Source: Nonomuraea solani (GTDB lineage: Bacteria; Actinomycetota; Actinomycetes; Streptosporangiales; Streptosporangiaceae). From it: a stretch of 64,000 bases of DNA. The position numbers were made by a program, and so were the translations under genes. The stretch is from contig NZ_FNVT01000002.1 in the NCBI RefSeq assembly GCF_900108335.1, positions 310,001-374,000 on the forward strand, in the 5' to 3' direction. Shown here piece after piece: positions 1 through 8,680 of the stretch. Below the pieces are notes generated by a model. It saw only the letters and a list, made by a program, of their open reading frames with translations. It was not told where the DNA came from and made no database searches. The number at the start of each line of letters is the position of its first letter. The first letter of the stretch is position 1.

Positions 1-2418
1 ACGGTCTACGACCAGGGCTCGGGACGGCTGGACCTCGGACGGGCCGTCACCCAGCAGGTCTTCGACGACCTGGCCACCGTGCACTCCGGCTTCACCGACC
101 CGTACACCGGCCAGACGCTCACCAAAAAGGTGACCTTCCGCAACATCGGCCAGGAGCCGGTCACGCTGGCCCTGTCGATGACGCTGAAGCACGGCGACGC
201 CCCGGCGGCCGCCGGGATGGCCACGCTCACCCCGTCGTCCCTGACCGTCCCCGCGGGCGGCACGGCGACCGCCGACCTCACGATCGAGCCCACGATCGGC
301 GACGCCGGCTGGTACGAGGGCCGCCTGACGGCCACCGGCGGAACGGCCCGGCTGACGGCGCCGATCGCGTTCCGCAAGCAGGCCGAGATGGCCACCGTGA
401 GCATCAAGCTCGTCGGCAAGCCGGAGTGGAAGCTCAACCCGGGCGTGGTGTCCGCCCTCCGGGTCAGCGACACCGACCCGCTCCTCGCCGGCGAGCCGAT
501 GACCGTGATGACCGATGCCTGGCGGGCCACGGACACGCCCGGCACGGTGGAGACGAAGCTCAGGCTCGCCCGCGGCGGCGTCTACTCCATCGGTGACATG
601 CCCTGGTGGTACACCGAGCCGGGCCGGCAACTCCAGTACGCCACCCTGCTCGCCCCCGAGGTCAAGCTCGACGGCGACACCACGGTGACCCTCGACGCGA
701 CCGAGGCCGAGCCGCTCCGGGTGAGCACGCCGCGCACGTCGGAGCCGGTGTTCATGAATGTGATGTACGCCCGCACCACCGCCTCGGGCCGCATGTACGC
801 GGGCGCGTCGCTGCTCAGCTACGAGCCGGTCAACCGGGGCACGTACTGGGTCACACCGGTACGGAGGGCACCCACGGTGGGCACCTCCACCCTGCTCTTC
901 GACCAGATCCGCCGCGCGCCCGAGGTCGAGCTGGACGTGCCGGGGCTGCGGCTCAACCCGCGCTACGTCAGCGAGCACGACGCGCTGGTGCCGAAGTTCG
1001 CCAGTGACCGGCGGCTGCGGCTGACCACGGGTGACGACCTGCGCGCCGGCGCGGACGTACGCGGCAAACTGATCTTCCTGACGGCCAGGAACTCGCTCCA
1101 GCTCCTGCTGGCCGATCTGGAGGCGGCCATCAAGGGCGGGGCCGCGGGCGTGATCACCAGCGACCGGTTCGCCTGGCTGCTCAGCGCCTCGGCGTACACG
1201 ACCCAGAACAAGCTCCCGGTGCTGTGGATCGACACCGGCGAGGCCGACCGGCTGGGCGCGGCGCTGGCCCGCGGGCCGTACCCGAGTGCCGCCCTGCGCG
1301 CCACGCCGACCACCCCGTTCGAGTACAAGCTGGCCTACTACCTGAAGGGGACCACGGCCGGCCGTCTGAGCTTCGCGCCGAAGGCCCGCGAGCTCACCGA
1401 GATCGACACGACCTACCACGCGCGGTTCGCGCCGCAGCCCGGGACGTGGGGGCCGTACCCGAACTTCACCGAGGTCAACCACACCTACTCGCCCGAGCAG
1501 CGCTTCAGCATCCGCGGCTCGCACGGCTTCGCCGGGCCCACGTCCAGGACCGAGTACTACAACATGCCCGGCCGGGACGTGATGTGGGAGCGCGACTACG
1601 CGTTCAACGACTACGCCGCCGGCGAAGCGCGGCACGGCACCTCCGCCCGCGGCTTCACCCGCCCCACCCGGGAGCGGGAGGACTGGAACGAGCCCCTCGT
1701 GCCCGCGCAGTTGGCGGCCGGCCCCGGCCTGCCGGACTGGATCAGCGTGGGCCTCTACTGCGACGGCTGCCGCCAGGGCGACCGGCTGCGGCTGCGCGCG
1801 CTGAGCCCGGTCGGCTTCGGCTACTACTCCGACGCCTCCGACCCGACCCACCGCTACCAGGGCGCGCCGGGGACCGAGGAGGTCCACCTCTTCAGCGGGA
1901 ACACCGAGGTCGAGCCGCAGTTCGACGACCTGGGCGTGCCCTACTACACCGTCCCCGCCGGCGCGGGCACCTACCGGCTGACGGACTCGTGGAAGGACGC
2001 GGTCTCCGACGGCAAGGTCGAGACGACCTGGACGTTCCGCTCGGCCCGGCCGGCGAGCGACGATTCGCCGCACGCCTGCCTGGACACCGTGCTGTGGGAG
2101 GACCGGCAGCCCTGTGCCCAGGTGCCGATGATCAGGCTCCGGTACGCGCTCGGGCTGCCGGCGGACGACACCGTCCAGGGCGGCAGGCCGTTCACCTTCA
2201 CCGTCAAGCCGGACGGCGGCAGGTCGCCGTCGCTGCGGCGGGCCTGGATCTCCGCCGACGGCGGCGGGCACTGGACCCAGGCCGTGGTGCTGCCCGGTGA
2301 CAAGGTGCTCGCGGTCAACCCGAAGGGCCCGGCGAAGATCTCGATCAAGGTCGAGGCGAGCGACAGGGACGGCAACGCCGTTCAGCAGGTGCTCACCGAC
2401 GCCTACCTCGTGCGGTAG
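1..2418 (+). CDS. S8 (subtilisin-like) serine peptidase, C-terminal part, truncated by window edge
   Basis: The reading frame is open from base 1, so the catalytic Asp/His/Ser part lies outside the window. The first visible residues (YDQGSGRLDLGRAV) match the conserved end of the S8 catalytic domain. They are followed by a Fn3-like region and, around positions 960-1310, a protease-associated (PA) type insert with the GxAAGVI pattern. The rest is beta-rich with several Cys and no membrane anchor, as in large secreted actinobacterial S8 proteases. Of the gene, 805 codons are visible. The stop overlaps the 3' end of the convergent methyltransferase gene by 16 bp. The protease family is inferred from the domain edge only, because the active site is not visible. 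Confidence 0.8.
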   Translation, partial: TVYDQGSGRLDLGRAVTQQVFDDLATVHSGFTDPYTGQTLTKKVTFRNIGQEPVTLALSMTLKHGDAPAAAGMATLTPSSLTVPAGGTATADLTIEPTIGDAGWYEGRLTATGGTARLTAPIAFRKQAEMATVSIKLVGKPEWKLNPGVVSALRVSDTDPLLAGEPMTVMTDAWRATDTPGTVETKLRLARGGVYSIGDMPWWYTEPGRQLQYATLLAPEVKLDGDTTVTLDATEAEPLRVSTPRTSEPVFMNVMYARTTASGRMYAGASLLSYEPVNRGTYWVTPVRRAPTVGTSTLLFDQIRRAPEVELDVPGLRLNPRYVSEHDALVPKFASDRRLRLTTGDDLRAGADVRGKLIFLTARNSLQLLLADLEAAIKGGAAGVITSDRFAWLLSASAYTTQNKLPVLWIDTGEADRLGAALARGPYPSAALRATPTTPFEYKLAYYLKGTTAGRLSFAPKARELTEIDTTYHARFAPQPGTWGPYPNFTEVNHTYSPEQRFSIRGSHGFAGPTSRTEYYNMPGRDVMWERDYAFNDYAAGEARHGTSARGFTRPTREREDWNEPLVPAQLAAGPGLPDWISVGLYCDGCRQGDRLRLRALSPVGFGYYSDASDPTHRYQGAPGTEEVHLFSGNTEVEPQFDDLGVPYYTVPAGAGTYRLTDSWKDAVSDGKVETTWTFRSARPASDDSPHACLDTVLWEDRQPCAQVPMIRLRYALGLPADDTVQGGRPFTFTVKPDGGRSPSLRRAWISADGGGHWTQAVVLPGDKVLAVNPKGPAKISIKVEASDRDGNAVQQVLTDAYLVR

Positions 2419-3191
2419 GCCTTCCGGCCGACGCCGGCCATGAGCGCGGAGGGCAGCGACCAGTCGCCCACCAGCTTGGGCCGGTCAGGCCGCCAGTCGG
2501 TGGCCTGCACGAGGCCGGGCGGTTCCAGCGGGAGGTCGCCGAAGAAAGCGCGGATCTCCGCCGGGGACCGGTCGGTCCCGCCCCCGGCGGACGGTCCCCG
2601 GTAGGCGCCCCTGACCTGTTCCTCGTCCTCCAGGCGCCCCATCGTCGTGGCGTGGGAGATCACCAGGAAGCTGCCGGGCGCCATCCGCTCCCGCAGCACG
2701 GCCACGGCCCGCTGCGGCTGCGCGGAGTCGGGCAGGAAGTGCAGGATCGACACCAGCAGCACCCCGACCGGCCGATCCAGGTCGAGAAGGGTGCCGGCCC
2801 CGGCGAGCACGTCGCCGGGGTCGAGCAGGTCGGCGTGGACGAAAGCGGCCCTGCCGGGGCAGGAGCTCCCGAGCAGGGCCGTGGCGTGGGCGGCGACGAC
2901 CGGATCGTGATCGACGTAGACCACCGCGGCCTCGGGCGCCACCTCGTGCGCGCTGCCCTGGGTGGGCAGCCCGCTGCCGAGGTCGAGGAACTGGCAGACC
3001 CCGGCGCGGGCCACATAACGTACGGCACGCTGCAGGAAGGCCCGGTTCGCGCGGGCCAGCGGGACCGCCTCCGGGATCAGCTCGGCGAGCCGGTCGATGG
3101 CCTGGCGGTCGACCGCGAAGTTGTCCTTCCCGCCGAGCATGTAGTCGTACATGCGTGCGGGATTGGGCCTCTGATGGTCGAACTGCCGCAC
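2403..3191 (-). CDS. SAM-dependent methyltransferase, DUF574/Methyltransf_19 family
   Basis: The 262-residue protein starts with the family signature (RPNPARMYDYMLGGKDNF), which is nearly diagnostic for this expanded actinobacterial group. The Rossmann SAM motif FLDLGSGLPTQG lies near residue 75, followed by acidic VYVDHDP. These are putative small-molecule or DNA methyltransferases whose substrates are mostly unknown, and many copies per genome is normal. The start is GTG. A GGAGA box lies about 18 bp upstream, further than usual, and no better in-frame start is visible. The gene is convergent with the protease and 71 bp from glmS, so it is probably transcribed alone. Confidence 0.85.
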   Translation of the reverse strand: MRQFDHQRPNPARMYDYMLGGKDNFAVDRQAIDRLAELIPEAVPLARANRAFLQRAVRYVARAGVCQFLDLGSGLPTQGSAHEVAPEAAVVYVDHDPVVAAHATALLGSSCPGRAAFVHADLLDPGDVLAGAGTLLDLDRPVGVLLVSILHFLPDSAQPQRAVAVLRERMAPGSFLVISHATTMGRLEDEEQVRGAYRGPSAGGGTDRSPAEIRAFFGDLPLEPPGLVQATDWRPDRPKLVGDWSLPSALMAGVGRKAYRTR

Positions 3192-3262
3192 AGTATCGAA
3201 TTTATGTCGTCTCCAGCCAGATAACGATAGTCTGCGCTGAATTTGGGCTTAATTGGTCCCGA

Positions 3263-5083
3263 CTACTCGACCGTAACGCTCTTGGCTAGATTGCGAGGCT
3301 TGTCCACATCGCGGCCGAGCGCCACCGCCGCGTGATAGGCGAGGAGCTGGAGCGGGATCGTCAGCAGGATCGGGTCGAGCTCGATCTCGTTCTTCGGGAT
3401 CACGATGACGTCGTCGGCCAGCTTGGCGTCGGGCTCGCGGTGGCCGACCATGAGCACCCGGCCGCCACGGGCGCGGATCTCGCCGAGCGTGGTGAGGTTC
3501 TTGTCGAGCAGCTCGTCGTCGGGGACGATCGCGACCGTCGGCATCTCGGGGCCGATCAGCGCGAGCGGGCCGTGCTTGAGCTCGCTCGCCGGGTAGGCCT
3601 CGGCGTGCACGTACGAGATCTCCTTGAGCTTCTGCGCGCCCTCCCTGGCCACCGGGTAGCCGCGCACGCGGCCGACGAACATCATGCTCGGGTGGTCGGC
3701 GTACTTCTTGGCCAGCTCGGCGATGGCCTCGCCCTGCTCCAGGATCTGCTCGATCTGGCCGGGCAGGCGGCGCAGGCCCTCCACGATGCGCCGCCCGTCG
3801 GCGGGCGACAGGTCGCGCACCCGGCCCAGGTGCAGCGCGAGCAGCGCGAACGCCACCGAGGTCGAGGTGAACGCCTTGGTCGAGGCCACCGAGACCTCGG
3901 GGCCCGCGTGCAGGTAGATGCCGCCGTCGACCTCGCGGGCGATGGCGCTGCCCACGGCGTTGACGATGCCGATGACCCGGCCGCCCTTGCGCTTGAGCTC
4001 CTGTACGGCGGCGAGCGTGTCGTAGGTCTCGCCCGACTGGCTGATCGCGACGTAGAGCGTGTCGGGGTCGACGACCGGGTTGCGGTAGCGGAACTCGCTG
4101 GCCGGCTCGGCGTCGGCCGGGATGCGCGCCAGCTCCTCGATGAGCTGCGCGCCGATCTGGCCCGAGTAGTAGGCCGAACCGCAGCCGATGATCTTCACCC
4201 GGCGGAAGCCGCGCGTCTCGCGGGCGTCCATGTTGAGCCCGCCGAGATGAGCGACGTGGAAGCGCTCGTCGAGCCGGCCGCTCATGGTGCGGGTCATCGT
4301 CTCGGGCTGCTCGGAGATCTCCTTGAGCAGGTAGTGCTCGTAGCCGCCGGTGTCGTAGTGGCCGGCGTCCCAGTCGACGGTCAGCGGCTCCTTGGCCGTC
4401 TCACGGGCGTCGCTGGCGAAGGTGTGGAAGCCGTCGGCCTTGAGCACGGCCAGCTCGCCGTCCTCCAGGTGCACGACCTGGCGGGTGTAGCGGACCAGCG
4501 CGGCCACGTCGGAGGCGGCGAACATCTCCTTCTCGCCGATGCCCACCACGATCGGGCTGCCGTTGCGCGCCACGACCACCTCGCCGGGCCGCTCGGCGTC
4601 GATGACGGCGATGCCGTACGTGCCCACGATGCTCTTGAGCGTCTTCCTGACCGCCTCTTCCAGCGAGTCGTTCTCGTCCACGGCGTGCGCGATCAGGTGG
4701 GCGAGCACCTCGGTGTCGGTCTCCGAGAGGAACTCGACGCCGTCGGCCTCCAGCTTGGCGCGCAGCTCGCCGGCGTTCTCGATGATGCCGTTGTGCACGA
4801 CCGCGATGCGCTGGTCGGCGGACAGGTGCGGGTGCGCGTTCTCGTCACTGGGCACGCCGTGCGTGGCCCACCGGGTGTGCCCGATGCCGAGGCCGCCCTT
4901 GAACCTGGCCGGCACCACCTTCGCCAGGTCGGCCACCCGGCCCTTGACCTTGCGCAGCTTCAGCCCTTTGTTGGACACCACGACCCCGGCCGAGTCGTAG
5001 CCCCGGTATTCCAGCCGCTGCAGGCCCTCCAGCAGGATGGGCGCCGCGTCCTTGGGGCCGATATAGGCCACGATTCCGCACAT
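3263..5083 (-). CDS. glmS: glutamine-fructose-6-phosphate aminotransferase (isomerizing)
   Basis: GlmS converts fructose-6-phosphate and glutamine to glucosamine-6-phosphate, the first step towards UDP-GlcNAc for the cell wall. The 606-residue length is normal for the family. The protein begins MCGIVAYIG, so Cys2 becomes the N-terminal nucleophile of the class II glutaminase domain (about residues 1-220). Two SIS domains follow, with SQSGETYDT near residue 350 and SELKHGP near 500. The C-terminus ends NLAKSVTVE, the conserved GlmS tail. A small conserved gene lies 12 bp upstream on the same strand and is probably co-transcribed. No glmS ribozyme is visible upstream, as expected in actinobacteria. 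Confidence 0.98.
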   Translation of the reverse strand: MCGIVAYIGPKDAAPILLEGLQRLEYRGYDSAGVVVSNKGLKLRKVKGRVADLAKVVPARFKGGLGIGHTRWATHGVPSDENAHPHLSADQRIAVVHNGIIENAGELRAKLEADGVEFLSETDTEVLAHLIAHAVDENDSLEEAVRKTLKSIVGTYGIAVIDAERPGEVVVARNGSPIVVGIGEKEMFAASDVAALVRYTRQVVHLEDGELAVLKADGFHTFASDARETAKEPLTVDWDAGHYDTGGYEHYLLKEISEQPETMTRTMSGRLDERFHVAHLGGLNMDARETRGFRRVKIIGCGSAYYSGQIGAQLIEELARIPADAEPASEFRYRNPVVDPDTLYVAISQSGETYDTLAAVQELKRKGGRVIGIVNAVGSAIAREVDGGIYLHAGPEVSVASTKAFTSTSVAFALLALHLGRVRDLSPADGRRIVEGLRRLPGQIEQILEQGEAIAELAKKYADHPSMMFVGRVRGYPVAREGAQKLKEISYVHAEAYPASELKHGPLALIGPEMPTVAIVPDDELLDKNLTTLGEIRARGGRVLMVGHREPDAKLADDVIVIPKNEIELDPILLTIPLQLLAYHAAVALGRDVDKPRNLAKSVTVE

Positions 5084-5095
5084 CGAGGTCTCCTC

Positions 5096-5410
5096 TTATC
5101 CGTAAACGATCCTGCGTAGCTGCCTCAGGGACAGCTCTGGCGCGGCCACCCGGCGACCGCGTAACTCGGCGGCGATCCTGGGGAAGATCTCCTCGTTGGT
5201 CCGGCCGCGCGCCTTCAACTCCCCGTGACGACGCCGGACGAACTCCTCGACGGGCTCGGAGAAGTATGAGAGCACGTCGGCGACCACGCGGGCCGCTTCG
5301 CCGGGGCCGAGCGGGCTCGTCCTGGTGAGGTGCGCGATGAGATCTTCGTACGGATGCTGCTGCCGTGCCGTGGACACAGACGAGGACACTACGGCTCTGG
5401 AACGAGACAC
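5096..5410 (-). CDS. small conserved helical protein upstream of glmS
   Basis: This 104-residue protein has a disordered Ser/Arg-rich start and then a mostly helical body ending in LRQLRRIVYG. It has no signal peptide, membrane segment or known catalytic motif. It ends 12 bp before glmS and is very likely in the same transcript. The GTG at 5410 opens the longest form. Later GTG codons within the first ten residues are possible starts, since the Ser-rich N-terminus looks dispensable. I do not recognise a function. Confidence 0.65.
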   Translation of the reverse strand: MSRSRAVVSSSVSTARQQHPYEDLIAHLTRTSPLGPGEAARVVADVLSYFSEPVEEFVRRRHGELKARGRTNEEIFPRIAAELRGRRVAAPELSLRQLRRIVYG

Positions 5411-5458
5411 GCCAACATCCTGCCCGATATCGGGCAGGGATTAACGCCTATCAGACGA

Positions 5459-6082
5459 TCAGGGGAGCAATCCGCGGCTGAAGGCGGTGGCCACGGCGGC
5501 GGCGCGGTCGGACACCCCCAATTTCGCGTAAATGTGCGCCAAGTGGGTCTTGACCGTCGTCTCGCTGATGAACAGCGCGGCCGCCGCCTCCTTGTTCGTG
5601 GAGCCGCGCGCGACCAGGCCCAGCACCGTGTGTTCGCGCTCGGTCAGCTCGGCCGGCGCCGGCGCGCGGACCTGGTTGAGCACCCGGGCCGCCACCGCCG
5701 GCGACAACACCGTCTCGCCGACCGCCGCCGCCCGTACCGCGCGGAACACCTCCTCGCGCGGCGAGTCCTTGAGCAGGTAGCCGATCGCGCCCGCCGCCAC
5801 CGCGGGCAGCACGTTGTCGTCCCCGTCGTACGTGGTCAGCACCAGCACCCGGGCCGACGGCACCCGCTCGGCCAGCAGCCTGATGAACTCCGCGCCCGCG
5901 AGCCCCGGCATGCGCAGGTCGGTGAGCACCACGTCGGGGCGTTCACGCTCGGCCACGGCCAGCCCGCGCTCGCCGTCGCCCGCCTCGCCGACGATCTCCA
6001 GGTCGGCCTGCTCCACGAACATGCCGCGCAGTCCGTCACGCACCACGGGATGGTCGTCCACGATCACCAGCCGTACCGTCAC
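5459..6082 (-). CDS. NarL/LuxR-type response regulator
   Basis: The 207-residue regulator has a receiver domain with acidic pair D9/D10 (VIVDDHP), phosphoacceptor Asp55 (VLTDLRMPG) and the conserved Lys in LLKDSP. A C-terminal LuxR helix-turn-helix follows (ELTEREHTVLGLVARG, then SETTVKTHLAHIYAKLGV). It should be phosphorylated by the histidine kinase encoded just upstream, because the kinase stop and this GTG start share the four bases GTGA (6079-6082). The GTG at 6082 was chosen from this coupling and because MTVRLVIVDD is the usual family start. The open frame upstream of it is only a shadow of the kinase gene. Confidence 0.93.
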   Translation of the reverse strand: MTVRLVIVDDHPVVRDGLRGMFVEQADLEIVGEAGDGERGLAVAERERPDVVLTDLRMPGLAGAEFIRLLAERVPSARVLVLTTYDGDDNVLPAVAAGAIGYLLKDSPREEVFRAVRAAAVGETVLSPAVAARVLNQVRAPAPAELTEREHTVLGLVARGSTNKEAAAALFISETTVKTHLAHIYAKLGVSDRAAAVATAFSRGLLP

Positions 6083-7281
6083 GACGCCTCCCACCCGGCC
6101 GCGGCGGGGATCGCGGGGACGCTCACGCTGATCGCGGTGCCCTGGCCGGGCGCGGACTCCACCTCGACGTTCCCGGCCAGCCGGCCCACCCGCTGCCGCA
6201 TCGCGGTCAGCCCGAACCCGTCCACCTCCGCCGGGTCGAAACCGACACCATCGTCCCGGATGTCCGCCACCACCACATCCTCCATATACGACAGCGTGAC
6301 CCCCACCTTGCCCGCCTCCGCGTGGCGGGCCACGTTCGCCAGCGCCTCCTGCACCGCCCTGAACACCGTCACCTCGACCTCGGGATGCAGCAGCCGGGCG
6401 GCCCCGGTGACGGTGAAGATCGCGGGCAGCCCGTGAGTTTCGCCCCAGCCGGCGACCAGGGGCGACAGCGCCTCCGGTAACCGGCTCCGCGCCAGCGGCC
6501 CGGGGCGCAGGTCGTCCAGGGAACGGCGGACCTCGACCAGGCTCTCCCTGGCCAGGCTCCGGGCGACGGCCAGGCGACGGCGCACCGTCTCGGCGTCGTC
6601 GGCCGCCTCCTCCGCGGCTTCGAGCTGGGTGACGATGCCCGACAGGCTCTGGGCGACGGTGTCGTGGATCTCCCTGGCCAGCCGGCCGCGCTCGCCGGCG
6701 ACACCGGTCTGGCGGGCGGCGGTCAGCAGTCTGCCCTGCAGTTCGGCGTTCTCCGCACCCAGTTGGGTGAGGCGGTGGTTGGCGCTCTCCAGGGCGCGGT
6801 TGGCGGCGCGGCGGCGTTCGACCTCGGACTCCATGGCCCTGATGATCCAGCCGAACAACCCCGCCAGCGCCGCCCCCACCAGCGCGGGCAGCACCTGGGA
6901 CGAGGTGAACGCCAGCGGGCCGCCGGTGATCAGGACCGCGGTGGCGGCCACGCCGAGGTAGGCGTACCAGCCGGGCAGCGCCACGAAGGCGGCCGGGAAG
7001 CAGGCGACCACCAGCAGCGCGTACGCCGGGTGGCGCGCGGCCAGCAGCCACGCCAGCACGAGGAGCACGACGAAATAGACCGCCATCGGCGCCAGTGCCC
7101 GCTCCGGCCACTGAGGGTGTGCCAGCACCATCCACCAGTGCCACGCCGCCACAGTCGCGGACAGCGCGACGTTGACGACCCTGTCGGGCGGCGGCAGCGA
7201 CGAGTCGGCCACCGCGATCAGGGTCGCCACCGCCAGGAGGCCGAAGGGCAGGACACGCCACAACCGGTCCAAGTCGAGCAC
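6079..7281 (-). CDS. DesK/NarX-type sensor histidine kinase
   Basis: The 400-residue kinase has four to six hydrophobic segments in residues 10-148 with almost no extracytoplasmic loops, so it may sense the membrane itself. A coiled coil follows (150-190), then a HisKA_3 dimerisation domain with phospho-acceptor His206 (LAREIHDTVAQSL). The ATPase domain has an N-box (VQEALANVARHAEA) and G-boxes (DDGVGFDP, GFGLTAMRQRV). The GTG at 7281 has an AAGGGGG ribosome site 5 bp upstream. The protein lies 11 bp after the DUF418 gene and overlaps its response regulator by 4 bp, so the three form one operon. Confidence 0.93.
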   Translation of the reverse strand: MLDLDRLWRVLPFGLLAVATLIAVADSSLPPPDRVVNVALSATVAAWHWWMVLAHPQWPERALAPMAVYFVVLLVLAWLLAARHPAYALLVVACFPAAFVALPGWYAYLGVAATAVLITGGPLAFTSSQVLPALVGAALAGLFGWIIRAMESEVERRRAANRALESANHRLTQLGAENAELQGRLLTAARQTGVAGERGRLAREIHDTVAQSLSGIVTQLEAAEEAADDAETVRRRLAVARSLARESLVEVRRSLDDLRPGPLARSRLPEALSPLVAGWGETHGLPAIFTVTGAARLLHPEVEVTVFRAVQEALANVARHAEAGKVGVTLSYMEDVVVADIRDDGVGFDPAEVDGFGLTAMRQRVGRLAGNVEVESAPGQGTAISVSVPAIPAAAGWEAS

Positions 7282-7292
7282 CGTGCCCCCTT

Positions 7293-8432
7293 TCAGCGCC
7301 GATAGGTCAGGCGCCGCAGCAGCGTCTCGGCGGGTCCGCGCGCCCCGGCCCTGCGCATCAGCTCGGCCGCCACCACCGTCGCCGCCCACGTGCCGAGCGC
7401 CACCGCGACCGTGGCGGCGGATCCGAGGCTCCCGCCGAATCCGAGCGTGTACGGGGCCAGCAAGCCCACGAACACCACCGACTGTAGTAGGTAGCACGTC
7501 ATCGAACGCTGCCCACAGGCCGACAAAGCGGTCACCACCGGGCCACGCCGCGCCCCGACGCGCTGCGCGATGAGGCCGACCAGCGCCGCGTACCCCAGTC
7601 CGCCCGCGATGCCCGTCACCACGTGCGCGGCGTTGAGCGCCATCATCGCCACGGGCTCGCGCACGGTGAGCACCCCGGCGGCGGCCAGCGCGACGGGTAG
7701 CCCGCCGAGCACGCCGGTGATCGGCCCCCACACCGCCGCCCGCCGCACCACCGCGCCGGGTTCGGTCAGCAGCCGCCGCCGTCCCGCCCACACGCCGACC
7801 AGGGCGGCGGTGCCCACGCCCAGCATCCCGAGCGGGGTCGTCACCCACTCGACCGGCCGCAGGGCCAGCGCCGTCAGCGGGTCCCCCACCGCGAACGACC
7901 AGAAGAACGAGCGCTCGGTCACGCCCTCCGGCGTGCTGTAGACCAGGGCGGACATCAGCGCCACGGGCACGAGCCAGACGGCGGCGAGAACCAGCAGGGT
8001 CCGGTCACGCACCCGCAGTAACCGGCAGATCACCAGACCGGCCAGCCCGTAGGTCCCGAGCACGTCCCCGGAGAACAGCAGCGTGCCGTGCACCGCCCCG
8101 AACGCGAGCAGCCACAAGCTCCGCCGCCGCAGCACCCGGCGGCCCTCGCCGTCGTCGCGCCGCCGGTCCCAGATCTGCACCATCCCGTAGCCGAACAGGG
8201 CGGCGAACATCGGGTACGCCCGCGCGTCCACGAACGTCATGCTCAGCACCGCCGCCACGTGGTCGATCAGGCCGTCCTCGACGATGTGCTGCCTGATGCC
8301 GTACGGGCGGCCGTACAGGTAGATGGCCGAGTTGGCGACGGCGATGAGCGCCAGCATGACCCCTCTGGCCAGGTCGGGGGCGAGTTGACGGGCGCCCTGC
8401 TCGACCGGCCTCAACTCCAGGGCTGAAGTCAC
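7293..8432 (-). CDS. DUF418-family polytopic membrane protein
   Basis: The 379-residue protein has about eight to ten hydrophobic helices. The middle segment (AALFGYGMVQIWDRR) and a C-terminal block containing CYLLQSVVF match DUF418 proteins, which are related in architecture to acyltransferase-3 membrane proteins. Biochemical function is not established. The GTG start has an excellent GAGGAGGA site 5 bp upstream. It is the first gene of an operon with a sensor kinase and regulator, so it may modify the envelope in response to, or help sense, the kinase signal. That link is inferred from position only. Confidence 0.85.
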   Translation of the reverse strand: MTSALELRPVEQGARQLAPDLARGVMLALIAVANSAIYLYGRPYGIRQHIVEDGLIDHVAAVLSMTFVDARAYPMFAALFGYGMVQIWDRRRDDGEGRRVLRRRSLWLLAFGAVHGTLLFSGDVLGTYGLAGLVICRLLRVRDRTLLVLAAVWLVPVALMSALVYSTPEGVTERSFFWSFAVGDPLTALALRPVEWVTTPLGMLGVGTAALVGVWAGRRRLLTEPGAVVRRAAVWGPITGVLGGLPVALAAAGVLTVREPVAMMALNAAHVVTGIAGGLGYAALVGLIAQRVGARRGPVVTALSACGQRSMTCYLLQSVVFVGLLAPYTLGFGGSLGSAATVAVALGTWAATVVAAELMRRAGARGPAETLLRRLTYRR

Positions 8433-8680
8433 GGTTCCTCCTCGGTCCGATGGATGTCCATCGAGTGTCCGGGGAGGGACCCGGTCGCCGAATCATGCGA
8501 CGGGGCGCGATTCGGCGCCCGGCCGGACGATGGCCGGCCTCCTCCATTCGGAGGATGCCGTGGTCCTCGGCTGCGGATCTGGGCGCATCCCATCCGTATC
8601 ACCCGACCCGTCTGACACATCCCTTTCTGGGAATAGTTACGGTGAGTAGTCACAGCGTGACGTTCTTGGGGGAGATGTTC

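Noticed and set aside
5084..5458. glmS ribozyme/riboswitch upstream of glmS
   Set aside because: The upstream region is a coding gene ending 12 bp before glmS; the ribozyme core is not visible and is essentially a Firmicutes feature.
5459..7261. A 600-codon frame suggesting a kinase-regulator fusion
   Set aside because: The upstream part has shadow composition; the regulator starts at the GTG at 6082 coupled to the kinase stop.
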